Shown piece by piece: positions 22,382-33,677 of a stretch of 64,000 nucleotides of DNA (positions are counted from its first letter, which is position 1; each line of letters starts with the position of its first letter). Below the pieces are notes generated by a model. It was not told where the DNA came from, did no database searches, and saw only the letters and a list, made by a program, of their open reading frames with translations. The position numbers were made by a program, and so were the translations under genes. This DNA comes from Macrostomum hystrix (lineage: Eukaryota > Platyhelminthes > Macrostomidae), in NCBI GenBank assembly GCA_950097015.1, contig CATNEN010000008.1:3694501-3758500 (forward strand). Reading direction: 5' to 3'.

Positions 22382-23442
22382 AGGAGAGAGAACAGAGGAG
22401 AGATGAGACATGGGAGAGATGAGACAGAGGAGAGATGACACAGGGGAGATGACACAAGGGAGATAAGACAGGGAAGCGATGAGACAGGGAAAAGATGATT
22501 AAGGGAAGAGATGAAATAGGGGAGAGATGAGACAGAGGAGGGATAAGAGAGGGGAGAGATGAGACAGGGGGAGAGATGAGACAGGGGAGAGATGAGAAAG
22601 GGGAGAGATGAGACAGGGGAGAGATGAGACAGGGGAGAGATGAGAAAGGGGAGAGATGAGACAGGGGAGAGATGAGACAGGGGAGAGATGAGACAGGGGA
22701 GAGATGAGACTGGGGAGAGATGACACAGGGGAGATGACACAAGGGAGATGAGACAGGGAAGAGATGAGACAGGGAAAAGATGATAAAGGGAAGAGATGAA
22801 ATAGGGGAGAGATGGGACAGCGGAGAGATGAGACACGGGAGAGATGAGACAGGGGAGAGATGAGACAGTGGAGAGATGAGACAGAGGAGAGATAAGACAG
22901 GGGAGAGATGATAGAGGGGAGAGATGAGACAGGGGAGAGATGAGACAGGGGAGAGATGCGACAGGGGAGAGATAAGATAGAGGAGAGATGAGACAGGGGA
23001 GAGATGAAACAGAGGAGGGATAAGACAGGGGAGAGATGAGACAGAGGAGGGATAAGACAGGGGAGAGATGAGACAGGGGGAGAGATGAGACAGGGGAGAG
23101 ATGAGACAGGGGAGACATGAGACAGGGGAGAGATGAGACAGGGGAGAGATGAGACAGGGGAGACATGAGACAGGGGAGACATGAGACAGGGGAGAGATGA
23201 GACAGGGGAGACATGAGACAGGGGAGAGATGAGACAGGGGAGAGATGAGACAGGGGAGACATGAGACAGGGGAGAGATGAGACAGGGGAGACATGAGACA
23301 GGGGAGACATGAGACAGGGGAGAGATGAGACAGGGGAGACATGAGACAGGGGAGAGATGAGACAGGGGAGACATGAGACAGGGGAGAGATGAGACAGGGG
23401 AGAGATGAGACAGGGGAGAGATGAGACAGGGGAGAGATGAGG
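22382..23442. repeat. Minisatellite, 16-bp unit
   Basis: About 65 copies of GAGATGAGACAGGGGA, with ACATG, AAAGG and GAGGAGGG variants. The left half is diverged and carries a duplicated block (22430-22560 resembles 22720-22830); the right half is nearly uniform. All three minus frames stay open as SHLSPVS-type repeats, which are artefacts. Confidence 0.95.
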
Positions 23443-24358
23443 GTAGGGGTCTAGGGGAGCTGTGGCTGGTTGCCGATCTGTGATCTGAGCTAATCTATTT
23501 TAGCAAAACATATTATACAGCACGCAAGTATGCTATAAAGTATGCATCCACCCAAAAACAGCTCATGGCTCACATGACAACCATTATTGCGAGTTGCAAG
23601 CTTAGCCCCTTATCTTGCACTATAAATGTCTTGTATGAGACCCGTACATAACTATGACTCACAAACGCAGTATTTCCTACATAGCAGCTTCATCTGCTCA
23701 GAACTGATGCACACGCAGACTATTTACAATTCAAATAGTGACAGATAAAAATAGCAAATCCACTGTGGTAGATACTAGCTTAATAAAAATGAGAACACTG
23801 TTTGCTCGTAGGAGACGGGCGGAGCAGCCATTGGACCAGAACTTAAACCCTGTCGGTCAGCTGATACCAATTCACTCGAGAACCCACCCTAGAGGTGAAA
23901 GCGAATGTCTGACCAAACTGGGTTCATTGTTTTAGAGTAGGGCATTATCTTATATATAAGCTTTAATTAGCATGGAAAGGAAATATATGGAAAAGCAAGA
24001 GAAGGAACAAATAAGAGCAGAGAATATTTTTTCTAGCTAAGCAAAATCGTGCCGAGAATCAAGCGTGTTTTCTCCCAGGCGAAGCCTATTGTAAGTCTAC
24101 TTGAAATATATCTCTGGTAAGATTATTGTGTATATTAAAAGTACAATGTAAAGATTAATCTACATAAAAGTTTGTCCTTGTCGAATGCAAAAAAATTAAC
24201 AGTGGGTACTTGAAATACTCCTGTTGTCTTTCCATTGCTAATGCTTTACCAATATTTTAGATACTTTTATGAAAAAGCTGCACACATCCTTTCCAGACTA
24301 CTGCTCTTACCAAGTGAGTAGGACATAAAGAAAACTATTGTTATTTAAAAATAAAGAA
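23443..24358. other. Intergenic, 5' flank of the RING gene
   Basis: Mostly AT-rich. A 65-codon open stretch at 23738-23935 lacks an ATG start and looks like chance. Confidence 0.35.
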
Positions 24359-24982
24359 ATGTCGTCAGGCGACTGTGGCAAGGAGTGCAGCAAGGCGGCA
24401 AACGATGGAAGCGGTGGAGGCTGCGGTGGTGGTGGCGGCGGCGGCGGCAACGCCCGCGAAGAGATGGAGAAGCTGTTCTTCGTGCTGCTCAAGCGCCAAC
24501 AGATGCAGGAAGTTGTCCGCATGATGGGTGCGGAGTTCAGCTGCCCGGTGTGCCAGAACCTTGTCAGCAAGGCCACCCTGGCCAACTGCGGCCACATGTT
24601 CTGCCAGAAGTGCATTCGCACCTGGTGCGTGGACTACAGCCGGAGGAACTGTCCTGTCTGTCGGATGCAGATTGTGGCCAGAATCCGCGCCCTGCCTGTT
24701 GACCGCTTTATCCGGCGCTGTCTAGAGGAGGCCGAGGATCGCGAAGCGTTAAAGGAGCTTCAGGCATCCGGCTCAGCGGAGGACGAGTCGGCGGCGTCGC
24801 CGCTTGTGTTCGAGAGCGACCGCGCGCCGGTCAGGTCGACTGGCGCGGCCACATTCTTCGGCGGCAGCTTCGGCAGCGGGGGAGGCGGCGTCGTCAATAG
24901 TGGCATCAGCAGCTTCCGTACGACTTCGTCGACATCAGCGACCGGGGTGACAGTCAGCAGCTTCGGGGTCAGCAGCGACTGA
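24359..24982 (+). CDS. RING-finger (C3HC4) protein, probable E3 ubiquitin ligase, 207 aa
   Basis: ATG 24359, stop TGA 24980-24982, single exon. Residues 1-31 are Gly/Cys-rich. A short helical, charged stretch (EEMEKLFFVLLKRQQMQEVV) precedes the RING. The zinc ligands are all visible: SCPVC, then CGHMFCQKC, then NCPVC. A conserved-looking post-RING helix (LPVDRFIRRCLEEAEDREAL) follows, then a Ser/Gly-rich tail. The coil-then-RING order resembles the C-terminus of RNF8-type ligases, but no FHA domain is present, so I give no symbol. By family knowledge it would recruit an E2 for ubiquitin transfer. The in-frame TTG at 24338 is not a likely start. The stop is followed within 60 bp by a 23-bp array. 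Confidence 0.82.
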   Translation: MSSGDCGKECSKAANDGSGGGCGGGGGGGGNAREEMEKLFFVLLKRQQMQEVVRMMGAEFSCPVCQNLVSKATLANCGHMFCQKCIRTWCVDYSRRNCPVCRMQIVARIRALPVDRFIRRCLEEAEDREALKELQASGSAEDESAASPLVFESDRAPVRSTGAATFFGGSFGSGGGGVVNSGISSFRTTSSTSATGVTVSSFGVSSD

Positions 24983-25038
24983 TGGACAGACTTTGGCTTC
25001 CTGACTGACTTCAAATAGGATCAGTTGTAGCCGCTTGT

Positions 25039-25531
25039 CTGACAAGAACAGTTGACAATGTCTGACAAGAACAGTTGACAATGTCTGACAAGAACAGTTG
25101 ACAATGTCTGACAAGAACAGTTGACAATGTCTGACAAGAACAGTTGACAATGTCTGACAAGAACAGTTGACAATGTCTGACAAGAACAGTTGACAATGTC
25201 TGACAAGAACAGTTGACAATGTCTGACAAGAACAGTTGACAATGTCTGACAAGAACAGTTGACAATGTCTGACAAGAACAGTTGACAATGTCTGACAAGA
25301 ACAGTTGACAATGTCTGACAAGAACAGTTGACAATGTCTGACAAGAACAGTTGACAATGTCTGACAAGAACAGTTGACAATGTCTGACAAGAACAGTTGA
25401 CAATGTCTGACAAGAACAGTTGACAATGTCTGACAAGAACAGTTGACAATGTCTGACAAGAACAGTTGACAATGTCTGACAAGAACAGTTGACAATGTCT
25501 GACAAGAACAGTTGACAATGTCTGACAAGAA
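25039..25531. repeat. Near-perfect 23-bp minisatellite just after the RING gene stop
   Basis: About 21 head-to-tail copies made of GACAAGAACAGTTGACAATG plus TCT, with essentially no substitutions between copies. It begins about 55 bp past the stop codon, so it is probably inside the 3' UTR. The uniformity points to recent expansion or active homogenisation. Minus-strand ORFs through it are artefacts. Confidence 0.97.
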
Positions 25532-26024
25532 CAAAACTCTAGAAATCTCGAGTACTGCCCTGAATTTTCAGTCCATATTTTCGTATAGGTTTCATGTGCA
25601 TGTATAAATTACAAATCCTGATTTATACAGTACAAAAAAGCTTTCAATTCCTAAGGTTTTTTGGATTCACAATTAATTCCGAAACTTTAAACGCAATTTC
25701 GTCTTGTCTAGCGTCAAGTTTTTTAGTTTTTTGTTTTTTTCTGAAAGTTGACAATGAACTTTTCTGTTTTCCTGTTGAACTTTATTATATTTTTTCCTTG
25801 ATCATCTATTCATAGTCGGCACAGAGCCTTTGGTTTGCAGTGAATTATGTACTTTAAATTCAATGTTTGCTTGTATAGATAAAAAAAAAACAATTTCGAG
25901 TACGTAATTTACCCTTGTATTGCAGCCGCTGCTACTATACAGCACCAATAAGTCGGCCTTGTTCACATTTGTTTGTGACATTAAACCCAATAGCACTTGG
26001 GATTAATATAAAATTGGAAATGTG
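25532..26024. other. Anonymous AT-rich sequence
   Basis: No gene or repeat recognised. Confidence 0.35.
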
Positions 26025-26790
26025 GACGCTAATTACAGGTGAAACGGCAGCTCCCCGGGCAGAACTGAACCGCTAATTACAGGTGAGAGGGCAGCACCCC
26101 AGACAGAACTGGAACTGATAATTACAGGTGAGAGGGCAGCACCCCAGACAGAACTGGAACTAATAATTACAGGTCAGAGGGCAGCACCCCAGACAAAACT
26201 GGAACTGATAATTACAGGTGAGAGGCAACACCACTGAAAAAACTGAACCGCTAATCATAGGTGAGATGGCAGCACCCCAGGCAGAACTGGAACTGCTAAT
26301 TACAGGTGAGAGGGCAGCACCCCAGACAGAACTGGAACTGATAATTACAGGTCAGAGGGCAGCACCCCAGACAAAACTGGAACTGATAATTACAGGTGAG
26401 AGGCAACACCACTGAAAAAACTGAACCGCTAATCATAGGTGAGATGGCAGCACCACAGGCAGAACTGGAACTGACGATTACAGGTGATATGGCAGCACTC
26501 TAGATAAAACTGCAACTGCTAATTAAAGGTGAGATGGCAGCGCCCCAGGCAGAACTGGAACTGATAATTACAGGTGAGGGCAGCACTCTAGACAGAACTG
26601 CAACTGCTAATTACAGGTGAGATGGCAGCACCCCAGGCAGAACTGTAACTGATAATTACAGGTGAGGGCAGCACCCCAGACAGAACTGGAACTGATAATT
26701 ACAGGTGAGAGGCAACACCACTGAAAAAACTGAACCGCTAATCATAGGTGAGATGGCAGCACCCCAGACAGAACTGAAGCTACTAGTCAA
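26025..26790. repeat. Minisatellite, about 45-bp unit with splice-site-like core
   Basis: About 16 copies, each with CTGATAATTACAGGTGAGAG then GGCAGCACCCCAGACAGAACTGGAA. A larger block (26070-26250 resembles 26290-26430) recurs. Nearly every unit contains TTACAGGTGAG or a close variant, a fused acceptor and donor consensus. Confidence 0.92.
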
Positions 26791-27354
26791 GATAATTAGA
26801 ATAAGCATAATAAAGTTAATATTAAGAAATAAAACAAAATGTTGTAATTCTAGATTTTTAAGCATATCCTAGAAAATACAGCGCAGAGGTTACTAGAGAA
26901 CAGCAACTCGTGACGCGATGCGGTTTATTTACAAATTCATAGTTCTACGTTAAATAATAGTCAGTATTCTGCTGACAAATAAGCAATTTATGATGATTCT
27001 AAAGCCACTGTTCATTGCAATGATTACAAGAATGTTCAATATGGCCAGGTACAGTATAAGTATTCATATAAATATTTGCAAGCTACAAAGCCCTTTTCAG
27101 TGCGTTCAACGCAATTCAAACTAATGCAAAATCTACATTTACAATATAAGGAAGAACTAAAACAACTCACACTGGGGTAGGAGTAATGTTAAATTTTTGT
27201 TGCAAACAACAGCTAGTCATGGACAATACTGCTACTGCAAGATTGAGAGCATTCTAATTGGAGCTATCCGAGACCGGCGGAAAATCCATTCGCAAGTAGC
27301 GAAGAAAAAAACACATGTTTTTTTAATAGCTTCGGGGATGCCCAGAAACGAATT
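26791..27354. other. Anonymous AT-rich sequence
   Basis: No gene, RNA or repeat recognised. Confidence 0.35.
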
Positions 27355-28130
27355 TACAGAGTAGAATAGATTTATTTCTGTGAGCAGATGAGACTGACAG
27401 AATAGGTTTCTGTGAGGAGATGAGAGTGACAGAGTAGAATAGATTCATTTCTGTGAGGAGATGAGAGTGACAGAATAGAATAGATTTATTTCTGTGAGGA
27501 GATGAGAGTGACAATAGAATAGATTTATTTCTGTGAGGAGATGAGAGTGACAGAATAGGTTTCTGTGAGGAGATGAGAGTGACAGAATAGAATAGATTTA
27601 TTTCTGTGTGGAGATGAGAGTGACAGAATAGATTTCTGTGAGGAGATGAGAGTGACAGAATAGAATAGATTTATTTCTGTGAGGAGATGAGAGTGACATA
27701 ATAGAATAGATTTATTTCTGTGAGGAGATGAGAGTGACAGAATAGGTTTCTGTGAGGAGATGAGAGTGACAGAATAGGTTTCTGTGAGGAGATGAGAGTG
27801 ACAGAATAGGTTTCTGTGAGGAGATGAGAGTGACAGAATAGAATAGATTTATTTCTGTGTGGAGATGAGAGTGACAGAATAGAATAGATTTATTTCTGTG
27901 AGGAGATGAGAGTGACAGAATAGAATAGATTTATTTCTGTGAGGAGATGAGAGTGACAGAATAGAATAGATTTATTTCTGTGAGGAGATGAGAGTGACAG
28001 AATAGTTTTCTGTGAGGAGATGAGAGTGACAGAATAGGTTTCTGTGAGGAGATGAGAGTGACAGAATAGAATAGATTTATTTCTGTGAGGAGATGAGAGT
28101 GACAGAATAGATTACTGTGAGGAGATAAGA
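27355..28130. repeat. Minisatellite, alternating 41-bp and 32-bp units
   Basis: About 20 units share TTCTGTGAGGAGATGAGAGT then GACAGAATAG. The long form carries AATAGATTTATT and the short form has GG in its place. Long and short forms alternate irregularly. Confidence 0.93.
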
Positions 28131-28409
28131 GTGACAGACTAAAGCAATGTTGAAAAAAATTTGTTATAAAAGTGTGACAAGCTATTAATAATTGGTTTGT
28201 TAGTTGCAGCAAAAATCTGAAAGGAATGGCTAATTTTAACAAAAAGGGGTTTGTAAAATTTGGACTCACACGGACAACTCTAGCAATATGGAACACACAA
28301 GAGAGATCGAGAAAAATGCCAAGGAATAACAGTCGAATGTTTAGCATTGTGAATTCTGAACAGAAGCATACAAGGTAGTAAATCAAATATATTGAAAAAT
28401 AAATCCAGC
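28131..28409. other. 3' flank of the CP110 homologue
   Basis: AT-rich sequence downstream of the minus-strand stop. No clear AATAAA on the minus strand close to the stop. Confidence 0.35.
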
Positions 28410-31400
28410 TCATTTTTTTACATAGACAACGGGAGCGGGCCCCGTGCCTTCAGAGTCGGCCGCTTCATAGGCCGAGAATTCCTCTGTGGACCCCGACGAT
28501 CTCTGATGGCGACGACCCGGCGGCGATGTCGGCGATCTAGCGCCACCGGCCAGCAGGCGAGTAACCCGACGATGACCGTCTAGGGCCATGTGACGCTTGA
28601 CAGCTGCGGCAAGTTGGTGATTGACAGGCTGCTGCTGCTGAGTATGATTTTTTAAGCCATTGGCATTGGAGTTGCCATGGTAACTGCTGTCAACCGGCTT
28701 GCCATTGTTCCTATTGCTACTATTAGCACTGTCTCTTTTATTACTGTGGCCACCGCTATTATTGTTGACCTTGGCGACGGCACCTGGCGCTGTTTTGGGT
28801 CTGGAAGAAACCATAGGAATTGATTCTTCACCGCTTCGTCCGTTGCTATGGTGATTCTGCTGCTGTTGGTTTGACGGGTGCTGCTGAGGCTTTCTAGTTG
28901 ACAAGGCGGCGGCGGCGGTGGCGGGCCTGGAATCGCCATTAGGCCGGCCAGCCTGCTGCTGCTGGTGTTGCTGCTGAAGACGGGCAAGCATGCGCTTGCG
29001 CGTAGCAGCTGACACCTGGAATGATAATGATTCATTGTAAAAAACTTTTATAGACACTGGCGACCAATCACCATCAAACTGACCAATCAGAAAGCACCAT
29101 TAAATTGACCAATCAGAAAGCACCATTAAATTAACCAATCACGAAGCACCATCAAATTGACCAATCAGAAAGCATCATCAAATTGACCAATCAGAAAGCA
29201 CCATTAAATTGACCAATCAGGCAGCACGAGACCATTAAAGGCGGATTCAAGAGTGAAACTGCCTGGTAGACATAAAAATCCTATTTTCAGCACAAACCAT
29301 TCGCGAAGTTGGATTTGGCTGCTGCTGTTGCCGTTGCTGAGAGCCGTCGCCAGCCAGCAGCATAATCTGCCTCTGCTGCCTAGGAGAATCGGCATCGCTA
29401 GCAACGGTCACAGTGGATGCCGCAGACATGGTGGCCTCAACGCTGGCGGCCACACTGGCCCGCTTGCGTAACGCCTCGATCCTGGCCTCCCTGGTGGCGG
29501 CAATCAGAGCCAGCTGGCGTCGCCTTGACAACGCAAAGAACACATCGTGCAGCTCTAGAAGTGAGGCGCGCAAACTTTTTACAACGCGCTCCTGCAGGGC
29601 CAAATCGCTGATTGCCGCGGTGCCTACAATGCCTCCGCCGCTGGCGCCGTTGCTATGCAACTGTCGCTGACGAACCAGCGAGACGGCGAATTCGGCTGTG
29701 TCTCGAATAGCTCGAACAATGGCCTAAAATATGCGCAGGTATTCCAGTTTTGAAGTGAAGCGAAGTGGCCCTTTAAATCCCACAACTGAAACCTATAAAT
29801 CCCATAAGTGAACTCTTCAAATCCCATAAGTGAAAGTGAACCTTTCAAATCCCATAAGTGAACTCTTCAAATCCCATAAGTGAACCTTTCAAATCCCATA
29901 AGTGAAACCTTTAAATCCCATAAGTGAACCTTTCAAATCCCATAAGTGAAACCTTTCAAATCCCATAAGTGAACCTTTCAAATCCCATAAGTGAACTCTT
30001 CAAATCCCATAAGTAAACTCTTCAAATCCCATAAGTGAACCTTTCAAATCCCATAAGTGAAACCTTTCAAATCCCATAAGTAAACTCTTCAAATCCCATA
30101 AGTGAACTCTTCAAATCCCATAAGTAAACTCTTCAAATCCGATAAGTGAACCTTTCAAATCCCATAAGTGAACTTTTCAAATCTTATAAGTGAACTTTTC
30201 AAATCCCATAAGTGAACCTTTCAAATCCCATAAGTAAACTCTTCAAATCCCATAAGTAAACTCTTCAAATCCCATAAGTGAACCTTTCAAATCCCATAAG
30301 TGAACCTTTCAAATCCCATAAGTCAACTTTTCAAATCCCATAAGTTAACCTTTCAAATCCCATAAGTAAACTCTTCAAATCCCATAAGTGAACTCTTCAA
30401 ATCCCATAAGTAAACTCTTCAAATCCCATAAGTAAACTCTTCAAATCCCATAAGTGAACCTTTCAAATCCCATAAGTGAACCTTTCAAATCCCATAAGTG
30501 AACTCTTCAAATCCCATAAGTAAACTCTTCAAATCCCATAAGTGAACTCTTCAAACCCCATAAGTGAACTCTTCAAATCCCATAAGTGAACCTTTCAAAT
30601 CCCATAAGTGAACCTTTCAAATCCCATAAGTGAACTCTTCAAATCCCATAAGTGAACCTTTCAAATCCCATAAGTGAACCTTTCAAATCCCATAAGTGAA
30701 CCTTTCAAATCCCATAAGTGAACCTTTCAAATCCCATAAGTGAACTCTTCAAATCCCATAAGTGAACTCTTCAAATCCCATAAGTGAACTCTTCAAATCC
30801 CATAAGCATTTGAAATACCCCATGTGGCATGTTGTCGTTCCCCGTAGTCTTTCTACGGTTTGAAAAATCGACCCATGTATTTACCAAACGCGCTTAAAAG
30901 CTGCTCACCTGTACTCTGTCGCTCTGCATCAGGCGTCGAACTAGGAAGCCCCTACCAATGGCGGTGAGCCGGCACCAGGCTTGGTGATGGCGCGAGTGAG
31001 ATGGAGCAGACTCAAATCGAGATGACGGCTGCTGCTGCTGCTTCTGCTGCTGCCAAGAGGACTGCCTAGTACCCTGCTGATAATAGTGCAGCTGGTACTG
31101 GCTAGACGATGGCGGAGATTGCACGATGTTTGAAGGAGGAGCTGCCAGGGCAGCCTGAGCCCGCTGAAGGCGGCTCTCTTGATCCCGCAGCTCGCGCTCG
31201 CATCTCTGGCGCTCGGCTGCTGCGGCAGCCACAGCGGCGGCGGCGGCGTTGGCAGCATTGAATTCGGCGCCATCTTCAATGTCTCCAGCGTCGTCGTCTG
31301 GCAGGCTGCTCAACGCCGAGCTGCTGCAGGAGGCTCGCATGTACTGGCCTAGGTCGGTGCTCTCAGTTGGCGGAGCAGCCTCAGCAGCTGCAGCTGTTGT

Positions 31401-31985
31401 TGTCGTGGTAGCTGTAGGCGCCGCCGCGGGCAGATTCAGTGCAGCCGGCGGCAGCGTAGGCCGGTTGGGGATCACTGTGCTAACTAGGGGATCTTCGCTG
31501 CTTGAAGCGCTGTTCTTGACAACAACTGAACCGACCGATTGCTGCTGCTGCTGAGGTTGCACTTGCTGCTGCTGAGGTTGCACTTGCTGCTGCTGCTTTT
31601 GATTCTGATAGGACACGCTTAGAGCGTCTGTGCGAGTGCGCGGCTCCTGCGGTGGCGTCACTGGCGGCTGCTGCTGGTGCTGCTGCTGTTTCTGCAACAC
31701 CTGCTGCTGGTGATGCCGTCGCCAGCGCTGCTGATTTCTAGCTAGGAGGAGTCGAAGCTCAACCCGGCAGGCGGCTTCTCTGGAGACGGCGCAGGCGGCC
31801 GCGGTTTCAGTTGACAGCAGGGGCGCCGGCGGCAAGTCGGCGATGCTGCAACCGCCGCCAGGTCGTTCCAGATCCTTCAGGGCGCGAGCATTCGCAGCAC
31901 GCATGCGACTCATGCGATCCGACTGGAGCTCCAGGGAGCGGCTTTGGGCATCCAACTGGCTGAGGAGCTGGGCTGCCCGCTCCAT
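28410..31985 (-). CDS. CCP110: Centriolar coiled-coil protein CP110 homologue
   Basis: Minus-strand exons 31985-30909 (1077 nt), 29723-29298 (426 nt) and 29015-28410 (606 nt, TGA). All junctions are phase 0, giving 702 aa. The first exon ends in the conserved CP110 block CRLTAIGRGFLVRRLMQSDR. The second carries the family block DLALQERVVKSLRASLLELHDVFF, written here as SLRASLLELHDVFFAL. The third starts VSAATRKRMLARLQQ, like the SAATQK region of vertebrate CP110, then becomes Gln/Asn/Ser-rich. CP110 caps the distal end of centrioles and blocks premature ciliogenesis together with CEP97. The protein is shorter than the vertebrate form (about 990 aa); the N-terminal half is low-complexity poly-Q/Ala. 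The ATG sits immediately after an acceptor (TTCGCAG), so an upstream non-coding exon, a further coding exon or SL trans-splicing are all possible. Confidence 0.85.
29064..29230. repeat. Short minisatellite, 26-bp unit with CCAAT, in a CP110 intron
   Basis: About six copies of TTGACCAATCAGAAAGCACC plus ATTAAA, filling much of the 29016-29297 intron. Each copy holds a CCAATCAG box. Confidence 0.85.
29778..30807. repeat. Minisatellite, 22-bp unit, in a CP110 intron
   Basis: About 47 copies of CCCATAAGTGAACCTTTCAA plus AT, with CTCTTCAA and AAGTAAAC variants. It fills nearly the whole 29724-30908 intron. Confidence 0.95.
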
Positions 31986-32046
31986 CTGCGAATTAGGACA
32001 TTCCGGGGAAGAGACCTTAACTCATTTTGTTCCCATAATACTATTT

Positions 32047-33140
32047 CCACACGATTCTATTAGTTTTCCCCAGGATGGTACTAGTTTTCCACTGGATGCT
32101 TCTGGTTTCCTCCGGATCCTACTAGTTTTCCACTGGATGCTTCTGGTTTCCTCCGGATCCTACTAGTTTTCCACTGGATGCTTCTGGTTTCCACTGGATC
32201 CTACTAGTTTTCCACTGGATGCTTCTAGGTTTCCTCCGGATCCTACTAGTTTTCCACTGGATGCTTCTGGTTTCCTCCGGATCCTACTAGTTTTCCACTG
32301 GATGCTTCTGGTTTCCTCCGGATCCTACTAGTTTTCCACTGGATGCTTCTGGTTTCCTCCGGATCCTACTAGTTTTCCACTGGATGCTTCTGGTTTCCTC
32401 CGGATCCTACTTGTTTTCCACTGGATGCTACTAGGTTTCCACCGGATCCTACTAGTTTTCCACTGGATGCTTCTAGGCTTCCACCGGATCCTACTTGTTT
32501 TCCACTGGATGCTTCTAGGCTTCCACCGGATCCTACTAGTTTTCCACTGGATGCTTCTAGGCTTCCACCGGATCCTACTAGTTTTCCACTGGATGCTTCT
32601 AGTTTCCTCCGGATCCTACTTGTTTTCCACTGGATGCTTCTAGGCTTCCACCGGATCCTACTAGTTTTCCACTGGATGCTTCTAGGCTTCCACCGGATCC
32701 TACTAGTTTTCCACTGGATGCTTCTAGGCTTCCACCGGATCCTACTAGTTTTCCACTGGATGCTTCTAGGCTTCCACCGGATCCTACTAGTTTTCCACTG
32801 GATGCTTCTAGTTTCCTCCGGATCCTACTTGTTTTCCACTGGATGCTTCTAGTTTCCTCCGGATCCTACTTGTTTTCCACTGGATGCTTCTAGTTTCCTC
32901 CGGATCCTACTTGTTTTCCACTGGATGCTTCTAGGCTTCCACCGGATCCTACTTGTTTTCCACTGGATGCTTCTAGTTTCCTCCGGATCCTACTAGTTTT
33001 CCACTGGATGCTTCTAGTTTCCTCCGGATCCTACTTGTTTTCCACTGGATGCTTCTAGGCTTCCACCGGATCCTACTAGTTTTCCACTGGATGCTTCTAG
33101 GCTTCCACCGGATCCTACTAGTTTTCCACTGGATTCAAAT
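32047..33140. repeat. Minisatellite, 41-42-bp unit, upstream of CP110
   Basis: About 26 copies of GGATCCTACTAGTTTTCCAC then TGGATGCTTCTAGGCTTCCACC. The left third uses TGGTTTCCTCC and the right uses GGCTTCCACC. A roughly 210-bp block is duplicated (32425-32633 and 32634-32842 are nearly identical). It ends about 60 bp from the CP110 acceptor. Confidence 0.94.
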
Positions 33141-33677
33141 AGTTTTGCAAAGGATTCCAACAAGTTTTCCACAGGATTCGAACTAGTTTTCCCGAGGATG
33201 TTGCTCATTTTTCCACTGGACTCGCTACATTCATTCTACATTTAAAATATTAGCATAGGAAACATGATAATAAATACGCATTATATATGATAGCGATAGA
33301 AAATAAACAAGACCAAGTCAACTGATTTCACAACAAAGCGGACAATTGCACAAGGTGCCAGATAGACTTAAAAATGTATTATTTCCAATTATTCTAATCG
33401 CGTATACGCATAAGCATATTTTTGTATTATCTAGAAATGTAACCAAAACAAACAATTTTGATCAGTTTATTTGTCTGAGGCGAAATTAAAGAAACACCAA
33501 ATAACAGCAAAAAACTACACTATAGCAGACTATAATTGAAACAGTAAGAACAATAACAAACAGTGACCACGTTTATTTAGTGATTAATTTCAACTAGCGA
33601 AATTTCTAGCAGTTTGGCAGCAATTAAAAACACAACAGTCAGCCCACACCCAGTAGTCCTAATAAACCGATTCTATA
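33141..33677. other. TMEM258 3' flank
   Basis: AT-rich. A minus-strand AATAAA (plus TTTATT at 33572-33577) lies about 100 bp past the TMEM258 stop and is the likely poly(A) signal. Confidence 0.5.

Noticed and set aside
23738..23935. 65-codon ORF upstream of the RING gene
   Set aside because: No ATG at its start, AT-rich codon use unlike the real genes here, and no recognisable domain.
24338..24358. Upstream TTG start for the RING protein
   Set aside because: An ATG follows 21 bp later in frame, and animal genes rarely start at TTG.
25011..25534. Minus-strand ORFs of tandem LSDIVNCSCQT-like peptide
   Set aside because: A 23-bp array open in all three minus frames; repeat artefact.
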